Both the position numbers and the translations under genes were made by a program. A stretch of DNA of 16,074 nucleotides from RGIG8597 sp045133795. Lineage in GTDB: Bacteria > Spirochaetota > GWE2-31-10. Of this stretch, positions 1-8,072 are shown piece after piece. The first letter of the stretch is position 1; the number at the start of each line of letters is the position of its first letter. The DNA lies in NCBI GenBank assembly GCA_045133795.1, contig JBGUUT010000078.1:1-16074 (forward strand), given 5' to 3'. The notes under the pieces were generated by a model. The model did not search any database, was not told the DNA's origin, and saw nothing but the letters and a program-made list of their open reading frames with translations.

Positions 1-22
1 TTTTGTATTTAGTGTAAAATCA

Positions 23-56
23 GGGGCTATCCAAGATGTTGGGCAGCCCCTTTTTT
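23..56 (+). terminator. Rho-independent terminator, possibly bidirectional
   Basis: GGGGCT at 23-28 pairs with AGCCCC at 45-50. The stem continues inward through CC (31-32) and GG (41-42) past one mismatch, and six T follow at 51-56. It would end a plus-strand transcript entering from outside the window. Read on the minus strand the hairpin is followed by TGATTTT, so it may also serve the minus-strand remnant that stops at 58. Confidence 0.8.
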
Positions 57-57
57 G

Positions 58-153
58 TTATGCTCTAAAACAAGCGTATTCTTCTACACCAACAAGAATT
101 ACAGAACCATTTTTTTCCTTGAAGTAAAGGGTAACTGATTCTGACTTCTCAAA
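58..153 (-). pseudogene. C-terminal remnant of an unidentified protein
   Basis: On the minus strand an open frame of about 31 codons runs from just inside a stop at 154-156 to a TAA at 58-60. It reads like a real protein end (for example LYFKEKNGSVILVGVEEYA) and stops directly before the hairpin at 23-56, as a genuine gene end would. It has no start codon and no recognisable domain. The plus-strand Rpn remnant begins where this one breaks off, which suggests a rearrangement junction near 130-155. I do not recognise the parent gene, and chance openness of a short AT-rich frame is possible. Confidence 0.3.
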
Positions 154-301
154 CTATGCCGATGCCGGCGGCGGAATTTACGTTGAAGACGGAACTTATA
201 AGTTTTTCTTGAATACTACGGCGGATGATTTGACTTTGCTTGACCCGGAATTGAAGTTGTTTTATGATTATATTCGGCGTGTAACCGCTACAGCAGACTG
301 A
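128..301 (+). pseudogene. Rpn-family (PD-(D/E)XK) nuclease, C-terminal remnant
   Basis: The frame opens after a TAA at 125-127 and ends with TGA at 299-301. It contains the stretch IYVEDGTYKFFLNTT followed by LDPELKLFYDYIRR. This resembles the C-terminal region of Rpn/YhgA-like recombination-promoting nucleases, where a DGT..FLNT strand is followed by a helix of the type PELxxFLxYI. The N-terminal catalytic PD-(D/E)XK core (GxxV, D, ExK) is missing and there is no start codon or ribosome site. This is therefore a decayed fragment and cannot encode an active nuclease. Rpn genes are multicopy and transposon-like in many gut bacteria, and intact copies probably exist elsewhere in the genome. Confidence 0.55.
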
Positions 302-352
302 AAGGTTATCATAAAAGAACAGTTGCAAAATACCCGAAAAAAAATAAGGTGA

Positions 353-601
353 AAAAATAATTTTTTTAATATAAATATTTCAAAACTTGTAGCCGGAACA
401 AAAGGGGATAGCGGTGCAGATATTGAAGGTGTTGTAAAAGATTCTATAGAAAATACTTTCACTGACGGAAAAGCGAAATTGACAACAGATTATATTTTAA
501 CTGCAATTTCAGAAACACATTCTTTATCTGAAATAATGAAAGATTCTTTAGATACGATGTCTAAAGTTTATAAGGACCGCAAGAATAAAAAATGCATCTA
601 A
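353..601 (+). pseudogene. AAA+ ATPase, C-terminal remnant
   Basis: An open frame from just after a TGA (350-352) to TAA at 599-601 encodes about 77 residues. It includes LVAGTKGDSGADIEGVVKDS and later HSLSEIMKDSL. The first part is the AAA+ lid helix in which SGADIE(G) follows the small-domain turn, as in FtsH/CDC48-type ATPases. Walker A, Walker B and the arginine finger are absent, and no start codon or Shine-Dalgarno precedes it. The remnant begins at the lid helix, so the ATPase core has been deleted. It sits between the Rpn remnant and the cupin gene, in a patch that looks like accumulated gene debris. Confidence 0.65.
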
Positions 602-620
602 ATAATTAGGAGTTTGTATT

Positions 621-1121
621 ATGAGTAATGAACCAATATTAACACAAAGTAAAATTGTAAATCATACGTATATGAATAAGATGACAAAATGGCTCATAGG
701 TGGTCTTATAATCTGTGTCATTAACATTATTGGTTGCAGCAATATAAATGCAAAGGGGGATGTGAAAAGTATTGAATTGCTGCGTACCGGTCAAAGTTGG
801 AATGGGGTGGAATTGCCGGACTATCCACAGGGGCGTCCGGAATTGGTGGCAGTGAAATATATTATCCCACCGGGCAAGAAGTTGGGCTGGCATCATCATG
901 TGGCTATGAATCATGGCGTGTTGGTGCAGGGCGAATTGACTATTATTGCACAGGACGGAAAAACCAAGGTGGTACGTGCGGGTGAAATAGTAGTGGAAAT
1001 GGTTGATGCTATCCATCATGGCGAGAACTGTGGCAAAGAACCTGTTGTGCTTTATATGTTCTATCTGTCACAAAAGGATATGCCTTTGTCAGTACAACAT
1101 CCGGAAATTCCTTTGGAATAA
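621..1121 (+). CDS. Cupin-domain protein with lipoprotein-like signal, probably acquired
   Basis: The product has 166 aa from ATG 621, which has AGGAG at 608-612. A second Met (codon 18, position 672) begins a typical lipoprotein leader, MTKWLIGGLIICVINIIGC, with lipobox IIGC and a Cys at residue 39. The rest is one cupin beta-barrel: GWHHHVAMNHGVLVQGELTI supplies the metal-binding His cluster of motif 1, and a His-His pair in DAIHHG belongs to motif 2. Such small secreted cupins occur in Bacteroidota with the same SWNG..LP.YPQG..E opening. Substrate and metal are unknown. Positions 841-900 have 28 G/C in 60, against about 21-23 in 60 in neighbouring genes, which suggests horizontal acquisition. 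The native start may be 672, and 621 may be a start gained after transfer. A terminator follows at 1226-1267. Confidence 0.8.
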   Translation: MSNEPILTQSKIVNHTYMNKMTKWLIGGLIICVINIIGCSNINAKGDVKSIELLRTGQSWNGVELPDYPQGRPELVAVKYIIPPGKKLGWHHHVAMNHGVLVQGELTIIAQDGKTKVVRAGEIVVEMVDAIHHGENCGKEPVVLYMFYLSQKDMPLSVQHPEIPLE

Positions 1122-1225
1122 ATAAAGACGGCTGTGCCAAATACGATTCTTAATTGTTCGTCTGCGTTGAGGTAGCTGGTATATCTCGGCGGACTAGCAA
1201 GCCATTTGCAAGGGAGATAAAGGGG

Positions 1226-1267
1226 GCGGATAAAACTTTCTAATCGAAAGTTTTCCGCTTCTTTTTT
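1226..1267 (+). terminator. Rho-independent terminator after the cupin gene
   Basis: GCGG (1226-1229) and AAAACTTTC (1232-1240) pair with GAAAGTTTT (1246-1254) and CCGC (1255-1258), with a two-base AT bulge and a five-base loop. The tract TTCTTTTTT follows to 1267. The tract overlaps the end of the convergent lipoprotein gene, whose stop is at 1266-1268. Confidence 0.8.
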
Positions 1268-1724
1268 ATTTCTCGCCGCGGTTTTCCGTAGCCAAATAGT
1301 TTGTTATTTCCGGATGAGAGATAATATATTCATTTATTTCTGTAGAGTGTTCGGTAATATAGGTAACATAGTCGTTGTATGAAAATTGCAGTTTATTAAA
1401 GAATTCGTTTTTTCTGGCTTCGAAGAGCTTTTCTTTTTCGAATGACGTAATGTTGTGGTCAAACATTTTACTTTCTAAGTCTTTTAATTCATTGTGATGT
1501 AAAAGCGTGATTGCCATGACAACTTCCGTATTTAGAACTTTCGCATTTTTTACCAATTTTTCCAGCTCTTTGATATCTATGGAGATTTTGTCGGCAGATA
1601 TTTTAGTTTCTTCCGTGTGGTGATTTGTGACAGAAGTATCAGACTTTTTTTTGTCAGTACATGCGGACATTATTACAAAGAATGTAAGTAAAATTGAGAT
1701 TAGCGTTTTTTGTTTATTTTTCAA
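1266..1724 (-). CDS. Small lipoprotein of unknown function (TTG start)
   Basis: I place the start at TTG 1724-1722, because AGGAG lies 6 nt upstream (1735-1731) and the signal peptide then begins cleanly as MKNKQKTLISILLTFFVIMSAC. A frame start further upstream at 1754 would overlap the preceding gene and add ten unneeded residues. The protein has 152 aa with lipobox MSAC, so the Cys near residue 22 would be lipidated. The mature part is Ser/Lys/Thr-rich at first, then predominantly helical and charged (about residues 45-145), with no domain I recognise. It follows the 848-aa coiled-coil gene by 19 bp on the same strand, so the two are probably co-transcribed and may work at the same membrane. 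The function is unknown. Confidence 0.75.
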   Translation of the reverse strand: MKNKQKTLISILLTFFVIMSACTDKKKSDTSVTNHHTEETKISADKISIDIKELEKLVKNAKVLNTEVVMAITLLHHNELKDLESKMFDHNITSFEKEKLFEARKNEFFNKLQFSYNDYVTYITEHSTEINEYIISHPEITNYLATENRGEK

Positions 1725-1730
1725 AGTATT

Positions 1731-1735
1731 CTCCT
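1731..1735 (-). promoter_or_regulatory. Ribosome binding site deciding a TTG start
   Basis: AGGAG on the minus strand with a 6-nt spacer to TTG at 1724-1722. It fixes the start of the small lipoprotein inside the longer open frame. Confidence 0.7.
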
Positions 1736-1743
1736 GTAAAAAA

Positions 1744-4290
1744 CTATTCGGCAATAATTAAAGTATCTCCGATACGTAAGCTCATTCCGGAATTAAGTTC
1801 ATTAATATCAGCACGTCCGAATGTAGAGAACGATGATATGTTGCTGATTTTCAGAGTTCCTATAGGAATTATATTTCCGCCTAAGTCTCGTACAACATTG
1901 AGTTTATCACCTTTTTTCATGAATGAACTTAAATTTTGGTTGTTAAGCTGAAATGTTACGCTGTCGTTTAATATTTCGATTACTTTCGCAATTTGTTTCA
2001 TTTCAGTCCAATCGTTTGTTTTTCCGGCTGTTACGTCTTCTTCGATTTTATTGAGTTTTTCGTTATACTCGGAACGCATTTTAAATTTTTCTTCTTCCAA
2101 TTGATTATTAAAGCGTTCTTCCAGTTCTTCCGGAAGTTTTTCGTATTTATATTTCCAAGTTTCGGCTTCTTGTGCAAGAAGTGCATTTTGGTTTCTGGTT
2201 TCTTCAAGATTTTGTTTTAAAATTTCTTGTTCATTAAGCAATGTCGCTTGCTGTTTTTGTAATGAAATATATTTGTCTTCAAGAACTTTTTGGTTGAAAT
2301 TTGCTTTGTCCATAGCTTTTTTATAGAAAAGTTCTTGTGCTTCGATTTCAACTTTTAAACCTTCGATATTTTTTTGTAATGAAGCTATTTCATCATTTTT
2401 TTCGGTAATGATTTTATCTTTATTTTCTAATGCAAGTTTTTGAGCTGCCAATTCTCTTTCATAGACAGCAAGAGAATTTTGCAACTCTTTTATTTGTAAT
2501 TTTTGCTGATTAAGTCCGTTTTGAATACTTGCACGGTTTTTTTCCGTCAACGAAAGATTTTCTTCGAGTTCGTCTATTGCAACTTGCAATTTGTTAAGTT
2601 CTTCCAAAGATTTTCTTGCAGAATTTATTTCTAAATCTTTGAGAGCTTGTTCTAATTGTGCAATTTGTTCGTCTTTATTTTTTAATTCATTTTCAAGGTT
2701 ATTAATAATTTCTTGTTTTTCACGTCGTTCTCGCAATCGACCTTTTGCAATGTTGATAATTGCTTTTTCGCCTTCTGTTTTTTGTAATTCGAGCTGTGTT
2801 TCGTATGCATTGACAAGAATTTCTTTTTCATTATTTAAATCTTCAATTTGTTTATTGAATTTTATTTTCAGTTGCTCTTCTTGCAGTTTTAATGCTTGTT
2901 GATATTCGATTTCCATTTCTTGACGTATTTTCGCAAGTTCCGGAGTTTTGTTATATTTTTCGAAAGATTTAACAAAATGATTTTCTGCTGTAATGAATTC
3001 AGCCAAAGAATCATCTAAATACGGAGCAAAGGCATTTTCCAACGCATTAAAATATTCTTTGCGAGCTGTGGCGTAATCTTTTTTATCAAGAGCTTCACGA
3101 AATAAATTGCAATGTTTCATGAAGTTTTTAGAATGTTCATTTGAAAGTTCTTGTTCTGTAGCTTGGATTATTCCGGCAGTACATTCTTGTATTATTTTTT
3201 CATTATTTGTTTGATTAATAGCTGAAGCATACAGAGTTCTGGCTTGTGTGTAATGTTTTTTTTGCAAAGCTTTGTCGGCTGCATTTTGAAAATCTTTTGC
3301 TGCGGCATTATTTGTCGCTTGTTTAGGCGTAACATTTTGAGGTGCAGAAAAAATTTTTTGAGCAGTAACAAGTTCTTCCAGTTTTTTAGCCGCAAATTCT
3401 GTGTAATCGCTTAAAGGTGCGACAACTAACATTTGCGATAAAATTGAAGCAGCTTTTTTTTCATTTCCCGGAGTCTGCAACAATTTAATTGCTTTATTAT
3501 ATAAAGGCTGTGCTTGTTGATTGTTAATTTTTTCTTCTATTTTTAAAAGTTGATTGTTTGCATTTTCGATTTCATTGAATTCCGAAAGAACGTTTAGGTA
3601 ATTTTTTTTGGCATTCTTAAAATCGCCTTTTGAAAAATATTCTTGTGCCGTTGCGTAAGTTTTTCGCATTTGCATAAGTTTTCTTTCGAGTATGTCCCAT
3701 TGTTTATTTGAAGTTTCTTCTTTTGCCGAAGATAGTTTTTGAGCCGTACTTTGCAACATATTGCAAACAAGTAAGTCGGCTTTCATTCTTTGTGAAGCAG
3801 TATAGTCATTATTTATTAATTCGCTTTCTTCATTATAGATGTCCGGAATTTCTTGTAATAATTGCATTGCTTGAGTTTTATTTCCGGAACGCAGTGATTC
3901 GATACTTTGTGTAAAAACGGAACTGATTTTTTGTTCAATGTCTTTAAGCTGTTTTTCGGTTGAAAATTTTTCTTGGTATTTTGTAATATGCTCTTGTTGT
4001 GATTTTGAAAAAGCTCCGAACATTACGGAAGCCGTAGCAAATATTATGATACCGCTTATAATCAATGACATTTTCAAAGAATTATTTGAATTGTGAGTTT
4101 TTCTTTTATTTTTTGCAGGAAAACTATCGTTATCTTTTGTTGTAAATGAATTCTTATTTTTGACGGAAGTTGAGTTTTTTTCTTCTAATTGCAAAGAATT
4201 TATATGTTTTTTACGTCCCGACACCCGTTGTGCAGTTTTAGAATCATCAATGAATAAATTATTTTGGAAATCGAAATCCCGCACTGCCAT
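1744..4290 (-). CDS. Membrane-anchored coiled-coil protein with TPR-like region
   Basis: The product has 848 aa. ATG is at 4290-4288, with AAGGGA about 9 nt upstream. Residues 1-72 are hydrophilic, basic and rich in Asn/Ser/Lys. A single membrane segment spans about 73-94 (SLIISGIIIFATASVMFGAF). Residues about 105-450 are helical with TPR-like repeats (for example YTQARTLYASAIN and YATARKEYFNALENAF). A long Glu/Lys/Gln-rich coiled coil covers about 450-740. The last ~80 residues are beta-rich, with KKGDKLNVVRDLGG and SGMSLRIGDTLII, resembling a small barrel of the FlgT-C type. The likely topology is a cytoplasmic N-terminus with the bulk in the periplasm. This could be a spacer or scaffold between inner membrane and wall or outer membrane. 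I do not recognise a named family. It is divergent from the PPIase gene and probably co-transcribed with the lipoprotein downstream. Confidence 0.85.
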   Translation of the reverse strand: MAVRDFDFQNNLFIDDSKTAQRVSGRKKHINSLQLEEKNSTSVKNKNSFTTKDNDSFPAKNKRKTHNSNNSLKMSLIISGIIIFATASVMFGAFSKSQQEHITKYQEKFSTEKQLKDIEQKISSVFTQSIESLRSGNKTQAMQLLQEIPDIYNEESELINNDYTASQRMKADLLVCNMLQSTAQKLSSAKEETSNKQWDILERKLMQMRKTYATAQEYFSKGDFKNAKKNYLNVLSEFNEIENANNQLLKIEEKINNQQAQPLYNKAIKLLQTPGNEKKAASILSQMLVVAPLSDYTEFAAKKLEELVTAQKIFSAPQNVTPKQATNNAAAKDFQNAADKALQKKHYTQARTLYASAINQTNNEKIIQECTAGIIQATEQELSNEHSKNFMKHCNLFREALDKKDYATARKEYFNALENAFAPYLDDSLAEFITAENHFVKSFEKYNKTPELAKIRQEMEIEYQQALKLQEEQLKIKFNKQIEDLNNEKEILVNAYETQLELQKTEGEKAIINIAKGRLRERREKQEIINNLENELKNKDEQIAQLEQALKDLEINSARKSLEELNKLQVAIDELEENLSLTEKNRASIQNGLNQQKLQIKELQNSLAVYERELAAQKLALENKDKIITEKNDEIASLQKNIEGLKVEIEAQELFYKKAMDKANFNQKVLEDKYISLQKQQATLLNEQEILKQNLEETRNQNALLAQEAETWKYKYEKLPEELEERFNNQLEEEKFKMRSEYNEKLNKIEEDVTAGKTNDWTEMKQIAKVIEILNDSVTFQLNNQNLSSFMKKGDKLNVVRDLGGNIIPIGTLKISNISSFSTFGRADINELNSGMSLRIGDTLIIAE

Positions 4291-4493
4291 AGTTAATAGT
4301 CCCTTTTTAATATAAAAAAATCTTGTTCGCTAAACCTATCGGCAGAATTTTAAGGTTGTTAATGAGATTTTTTTGTTCAAAGTAAGTAAAGTTGATTTAA
4401 AAATGATAAAAAACGAAATTGTTTAATATTTTGAATTTGCTAAACTTGTTCTATCATGGTATAAGTTTAAAAATTTTTTTTGGGGAGATTCTC
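4291..4493. promoter_or_regulatory. Divergent intergenic promoter region
   Basis: About 200 AT-rich bases separate the start of the minus-strand coiled-coil gene from the plus-strand PPIase gene, so promoters for both directions should lie here. The plus-strand promoter is listed separately. I could not identify a convincing minus-strand -35/-10 pair. Confidence 0.6.
4437..4465 (+). promoter_or_regulatory. Candidate sigma-70 promoter for the PPIase-nusB operon
   Basis: TTGCTA (4437-4442) and TATAAG (4460-4465) are separated by exactly 17 bases. Transcription would start near 4472 and give a leader of roughly 20 nt with GGGGAG at 4482-4487 before the ATG at 4494. It was found by eye in AT-rich DNA, so chance matches are possible. 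Confidence 0.45.
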
Positions 4494-5687
4494 ATGTCAA
4501 AAATAAAGTCTTTGATATTGGTTGCTTTACTTGCAGTTTGCTTGTTTCCTTCGGTAGCTCAAACAGAAGGAAAAAAGAAGAAAAACCTATTAAGCGGCGT
4601 AAAAAGTAATAATGTCGTTAAAGTCGGAAAGAACATTATTACTCAGGCGGAATTGGATAAAACTTATAATGAAATGAAAAGTATGGAAGCGGTTTACGGT
4701 AAAGAATTATCTAAAAAAGAAATTCTTGAAATGATGATTGATGATTATTTACTTAAAGACCGTGTTAAAGAAGAAACTTTGATATTGGATGAAAATCAAT
4801 TTAATCAAGAATTAAATATGATGAAATATCAATATGCACAAATGAAAACTCAAGCTGACAGTAATTATAAGTACAGTGATGAAGATTTCAAACGTTATGT
4901 AGAAACTGACGGTAAGATGACTTATGCGGCGTTTGAAGATAAAATTAAACAAAAAGTTTTGGGACAGCAGTTTATTACAAAAATGGCTACACCGAAATTA
5001 CAAGCTTTGGACAGAAAAACTTTTGAATCATCAAAAGATTTTCCTGTAGAAATTCCGGGAGCTAACGGAGTATTATCAAAATACAATTCATTAAGAGAGA
5101 TTTACGAAGAAAACGAACAATCTTTCTTGGTTCCTACTCAAATTGTTTTGAAACATATCTATTTCAGAACAATCGATGCGGAAGGTGCTCAAATGAAAGC
5201 TGATGATAAAGCAGCGGTAAAAGAAAGAGCAAAAGATTGTCATGCCAGATTAAAAAAAGGTGAAGAATTTGATAAATTGTGTCTTATCTATTCTGATGAC
5301 GGTGCGACAAAAGAAGAATATACCGATCCGGCTTCAAAAGAAACTCATCGTGGTTATATCGGACCTTTTCCTTTGAGCGGACAATACGCAAAAATTACAA
5401 GAGAAAAATACGGTGATACGATTTTTGAAGCTTTTAATCAGTTGAAAGCCGGTCAATTTTCAGATATTTGTGAATCTCAATACGGTTTCCATATTTTCTA
5501 TGCTATTGAAAAGAAAGAAAAAACAATTCTTTCATTTGAAGAATCAAAAAGTACGATTGTTCAGCAGTTAAAAAATTATGAAATGCAAAAAATTAATCAA
5601 GAAACTTATCTTGAATTAATGAAAGATTTACGTAAGAAAGCAGAAATTAAATATTACATGAAAGAATATGAAAACAGTGAAGAATAA
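4494..5687 (+). CDS. Periplasmic peptidyl-prolyl cis-trans isomerase, SurA/PrsA type
   Basis: The start is ATG 4494 (397 aa), preceded by GGGGAG at 4482-4487. Upstream in-frame codons lack a ribosome site and would spoil the signal peptide. Residues 1-23 are a cleavable signal ending SVAQ. Residues about 40-200 are the helical SurA_N-like chaperone region (VVKVGKNIITQAELDKTY). A parvulin rotamase domain spans about 213-340, from VPTQIVLKHIYF to YGFHIFYAIE, with the conserved GFHIF strand at 331-335. A helical tail follows. The protein would assist folding of exported, especially outer-membrane, proteins. Family members with one parvulin domain are usually 300-450 aa, so the length fits. The end of the gene overlaps the nusB start by 20 bp, which suggests translational coupling. 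Confidence 0.88.
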   Translation: MSKIKSLILVALLAVCLFPSVAQTEGKKKKNLLSGVKSNNVVKVGKNIITQAELDKTYNEMKSMEAVYGKELSKKEILEMMIDDYLLKDRVKEETLILDENQFNQELNMMKYQYAQMKTQADSNYKYSDEDFKRYVETDGKMTYAAFEDKIKQKVLGQQFITKMATPKLQALDRKTFESSKDFPVEIPGANGVLSKYNSLREIYEENEQSFLVPTQIVLKHIYFRTIDAEGAQMKADDKAAVKERAKDCHARLKKGEEFDKLCLIYSDDGATKEEYTDPASKETHRGYIGPFPLSGQYAKITREKYGDTIFEAFNQLKAGQFSDICESQYGFHIFYAIEKKEKTILSFEESKSTIVQQLKNYEMQKINQETYLELMKDLRKKAEIKYYMKEYENSEE

Positions 5688-6159
5688 TACTATAGGCAAA
5701 AATTTTGAACATAAACGTGAAGGACGAATTCTGGCATTTCAGGCTCTTTATTCTTATGAATTTGAACATAAGGAGCCTGAGGCTCTTATTACTCTTTTTG
5801 AAGAGTCTGAAAGTTCTGCGGAAGCTCGTTTGTATGCACAGGGCCTTGTAAAAGGGATTCTTGATAATCTATCAATAATTGATGAGTTGATTACTTCACG
5901 CTTGAAAGGTTGGGATTTTTCCAGAGTTTCAATGGTGGATAAAGCAATTTTGCGATTGGCAATATATGAAATGATGTATGAAGATCTCGAAGATTTAATC
6001 ATTATTAATGAGGCTGTGGAAATAATTAAGCAATTCGGTGAAGAGGAATCTTACAAATTTGTTAATGGAATATTAGATGCAATCAGCAAAAGAAAACAAA
6101 ACAAACAACCGGAACAACAACCAAAAGTCAAAAAGAAAATTATTCGGCGAAAAAATTAA
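5668..6159 (+). CDS. nusB: Transcription antitermination factor NusB
   Basis: The product has 163 aa. Its helical NusB fold is shown by the N-terminal HKREGRILAFQALYSYEF, where family members have RxxALQALY. Family signatures further on are WDFSRVSMVDKAILRLAIYE, IIINEAVEIIKQFG and YKFVNGILDAI. NusB binds boxA RNA with NusE (S10) in antitermination complexes on rRNA operons. The start ATG 5668 lies inside the end of the PPIase gene; GTG 5677 is a possible alternative. The family usually ends soon after the GILDAI helix, but here a Lys/Gln-rich tail of about 20 residues follows, and it is encoded in the stretch that overlaps the next gene. Confidence 0.92.
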   Translation: MKTVKNNTIGKNFEHKREGRILAFQALYSYEFEHKEPEALITLFEESESSAEARLYAQGLVKGILDNLSIIDELITSRLKGWDFSRVSMVDKAILRLAIYEMMYEDLEDLIIINEAVEIIKQFGEEESYKFVNGILDAISKRKQNKQPEQQPKVKKKIIRRKN

Positions 6160-8056
6160 ATTTTCAGCTGATATTTCGCAAGTATTGAAATATGTCTTTC
6201 TGGGAGTTTTGATACTTGCGATTTCTGTTGGTTTATTGGTTTTGTATTATTCAAAAGATATTCTTTTATATTCTTTGAGAAATCATGAGGATTCTATAGA
6301 AAGCAGTAAGTTGTTCAAAGTAGCGGAAGATTCATATCGTAACGGATATTTGGAGAATTCTGCGGTTTCTTATTACAACTATCTCAATACTAATCCTTCA
6401 AAGACAAATAAAATTCTTACCTATAAAAGGTTATTTGAAATTAATGTACTCCGTTCGGATATTCCGGCGGCTTTTGAGATTTTGAATCAATTGGAAGAAT
6501 TGTCGCCTAATGATTTGTCAGTAAGTATTAATCGTTTAAAATTGTTATTGCGTGAAGAAAATTTTACTGCGGCTAAGATTTTTATAGATGCAAATTACGG
6601 CAAATTGAAAAAATCTCCGGAATTTATAGATTTAACTGCAACCTATTATATGATGCAGGAAAATTTCGAGCGTGCATTAAAAGAATTAGAAAGAATTCCG
6701 GTGAGAAAACGAGATTATTCTTTTACAAAGAAGATAGTGCATTGCTATGTAAAACAAAACCAATTATCCAAAGCGTTGTCATGTCTTCATAAAAAAGAGC
6801 CGTTGGTGCGAACTTTTGATGATAAGTCAAAGACTGAAGAGTTTTTTCTATTGAAAAATATAGTTTTGCTGCTCAAAGGAGACCAAAATGATATTTCGGA
6901 TGATTTGCGAGTATCATTATTAGACCCTAAAATGCGTGTTTTCGGTGCGAAGTTACAAATTTTATCCTGTATGTTTCAGGAGCGAAATGTAAAGTTGGCA
7001 GAGCTTTTGGAAAATAAAGAAATTCGGGCTCTTTATAAAACTGACCCTGTATTTTTATCGAGAATCGGAAATTATTACGCTTACAGCAAAGATTATGAAA
7101 AAGCACGAATATTTTATGAAATGATTCCCGATTGTCGTGACTACAATGAGCAAGAACTTTTGGCGTTGATTGATATTTATTACTGTGCAGGTCTGTTCTC
7201 ACAGGCAGAAGAAGCTTTGGGTAATTTAAATCGTCGTTTTGCATATAAAAAGCCTGTTTATTTTAAAAACGGCTCGTTACTTTCAAAGAAGCAGGGGAAA
7301 TTTGCAGAAGCTGTTCATAAGTTGAAACAGGGAAGCGAACTTTATTCCAGAGATGCAGAAAAGTTTGATTCTGATTTTTATTTCCGTTTGGCACATTTAC
7401 ATGGTGAAAATGGTTTTGCCGATGCAGCATTAGAATATCTTGAAGAAGGTAAAAATCTTCAAAAGAGCTTTACCGGAACTTATGATAAAACTTTTGATAT
7501 TTTAAAAATAAAATATGCAGGAGCAAATCTTTCTCATGACGGAGCAGAGCAAGAACTTCTTGAAATGCGTGAACGTGCAGATGCAGATTTGACGACATAT
7601 TTCAGACTTGTTCGTTTTTATTTGGAAAGTCGCAGACAATTTGATGCACAACGAGAATTGGATACGGTAAAATCTATGCCGATGTCTAAAGAACAACGTT
7701 CTGTTTATGATATTTATTGTTTGTTTCTTGCTATGTATCAAAAGAATCAAACATCTTATCAGGATGTAAGAACAAGAATACTTGAAAATGAAAAAGTTTC
7801 GCCGTTGTATATCGCATTAATTCATTTGCTGGATGCAAATTATAAAATGTGTCTTGATACTTTGGTGGAATGGGAAGGCACTCTTGCAGATTCGGAAAAA
7901 GATGAATTATATCAGGTTTATTATTTATGTGCCGTAGCGAATTATTTGAATAATAATATTTCGCTCTCTTATCAAGCATTGCACAAACTACCTCCGAATT
8001 ATCCGAATGTCGGTTATTTAAAGGGATTGATACAAACATCGGGTAATGAAGAATAA
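6077..8056 (+). CDS. Membrane-anchored tetratricopeptide repeat protein
   Basis: The product has 659 aa from ATG 6077, overlapping nusB by 83 bp in another frame. I see no good ATG, GTG or TTG between this start and the membrane helix, so the overlap is probably real, although an ATT start near residue 27 cannot be excluded. Residues 1-30 are Asn/Lys-rich and basic, a membrane segment covers about 37-58 (LKYVFLGVLILAISVGLLVL), and the remaining ~600 residues are tandem helical TPR-like pairs, for example YMMQENFERALKELERIP and YAYSKDYEKARIFYEMIP. By the positive-inside rule the N-terminus is cytoplasmic and the TPR solenoid periplasmic. This suggests a scaffold for an envelope complex; the partners are unknown. 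The gene precedes the two sugar-nucleotide genes with only 16 bp between, so it may be linked to glycan assembly. Confidence 0.85.
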   Translation: MQSAKENKTNNRNNNQKSKRKLFGEKIKFSADISQVLKYVFLGVLILAISVGLLVLYYSKDILLYSLRNHEDSIESSKLFKVAEDSYRNGYLENSAVSYYNYLNTNPSKTNKILTYKRLFEINVLRSDIPAAFEILNQLEELSPNDLSVSINRLKLLLREENFTAAKIFIDANYGKLKKSPEFIDLTATYYMMQENFERALKELERIPVRKRDYSFTKKIVHCYVKQNQLSKALSCLHKKEPLVRTFDDKSKTEEFFLLKNIVLLLKGDQNDISDDLRVSLLDPKMRVFGAKLQILSCMFQERNVKLAELLENKEIRALYKTDPVFLSRIGNYYAYSKDYEKARIFYEMIPDCRDYNEQELLALIDIYYCAGLFSQAEEALGNLNRRFAYKKPVYFKNGSLLSKKQGKFAEAVHKLKQGSELYSRDAEKFDSDFYFRLAHLHGENGFADAALEYLEEGKNLQKSFTGTYDKTFDILKIKYAGANLSHDGAEQELLEMRERADADLTTYFRLVRFYLESRRQFDAQRELDTVKSMPMSKEQRSVYDIYCLFLAMYQKNQTSYQDVRTRILENEKVSPLYIALIHLLDANYKMCLDTLVEWEGTLADSEKDELYQVYYLCAVANYLNNNISLSYQALHKLPPNYPNVGYLKGLIQTSGNEE

Positions 8057-8072
8057 AATAAGGAAGTAATTC

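Noticed and set aside
639..1019. Minus-strand frame of 126 codons opposite the cupin gene
   Set aside because: It lies wholly opposite a convincing cupin gene, and its His/Met-rich composition is the antisense reading of that gene.
1725..1754. Ten-residue N-terminal extension of the small lipoprotein
   Set aside because: It would overlap the end of the coiled-coil gene and has no ribosome site, while the TTG at 1724 has AGGAG at the right distance.
4419..4493. N-terminal extension of the PPIase to the upstream ATG
   Set aside because: The extension covers the candidate promoter, lacks a Shine-Dalgarno and would bury the signal peptide. GGGGAG before ATG 4494 settles the start.
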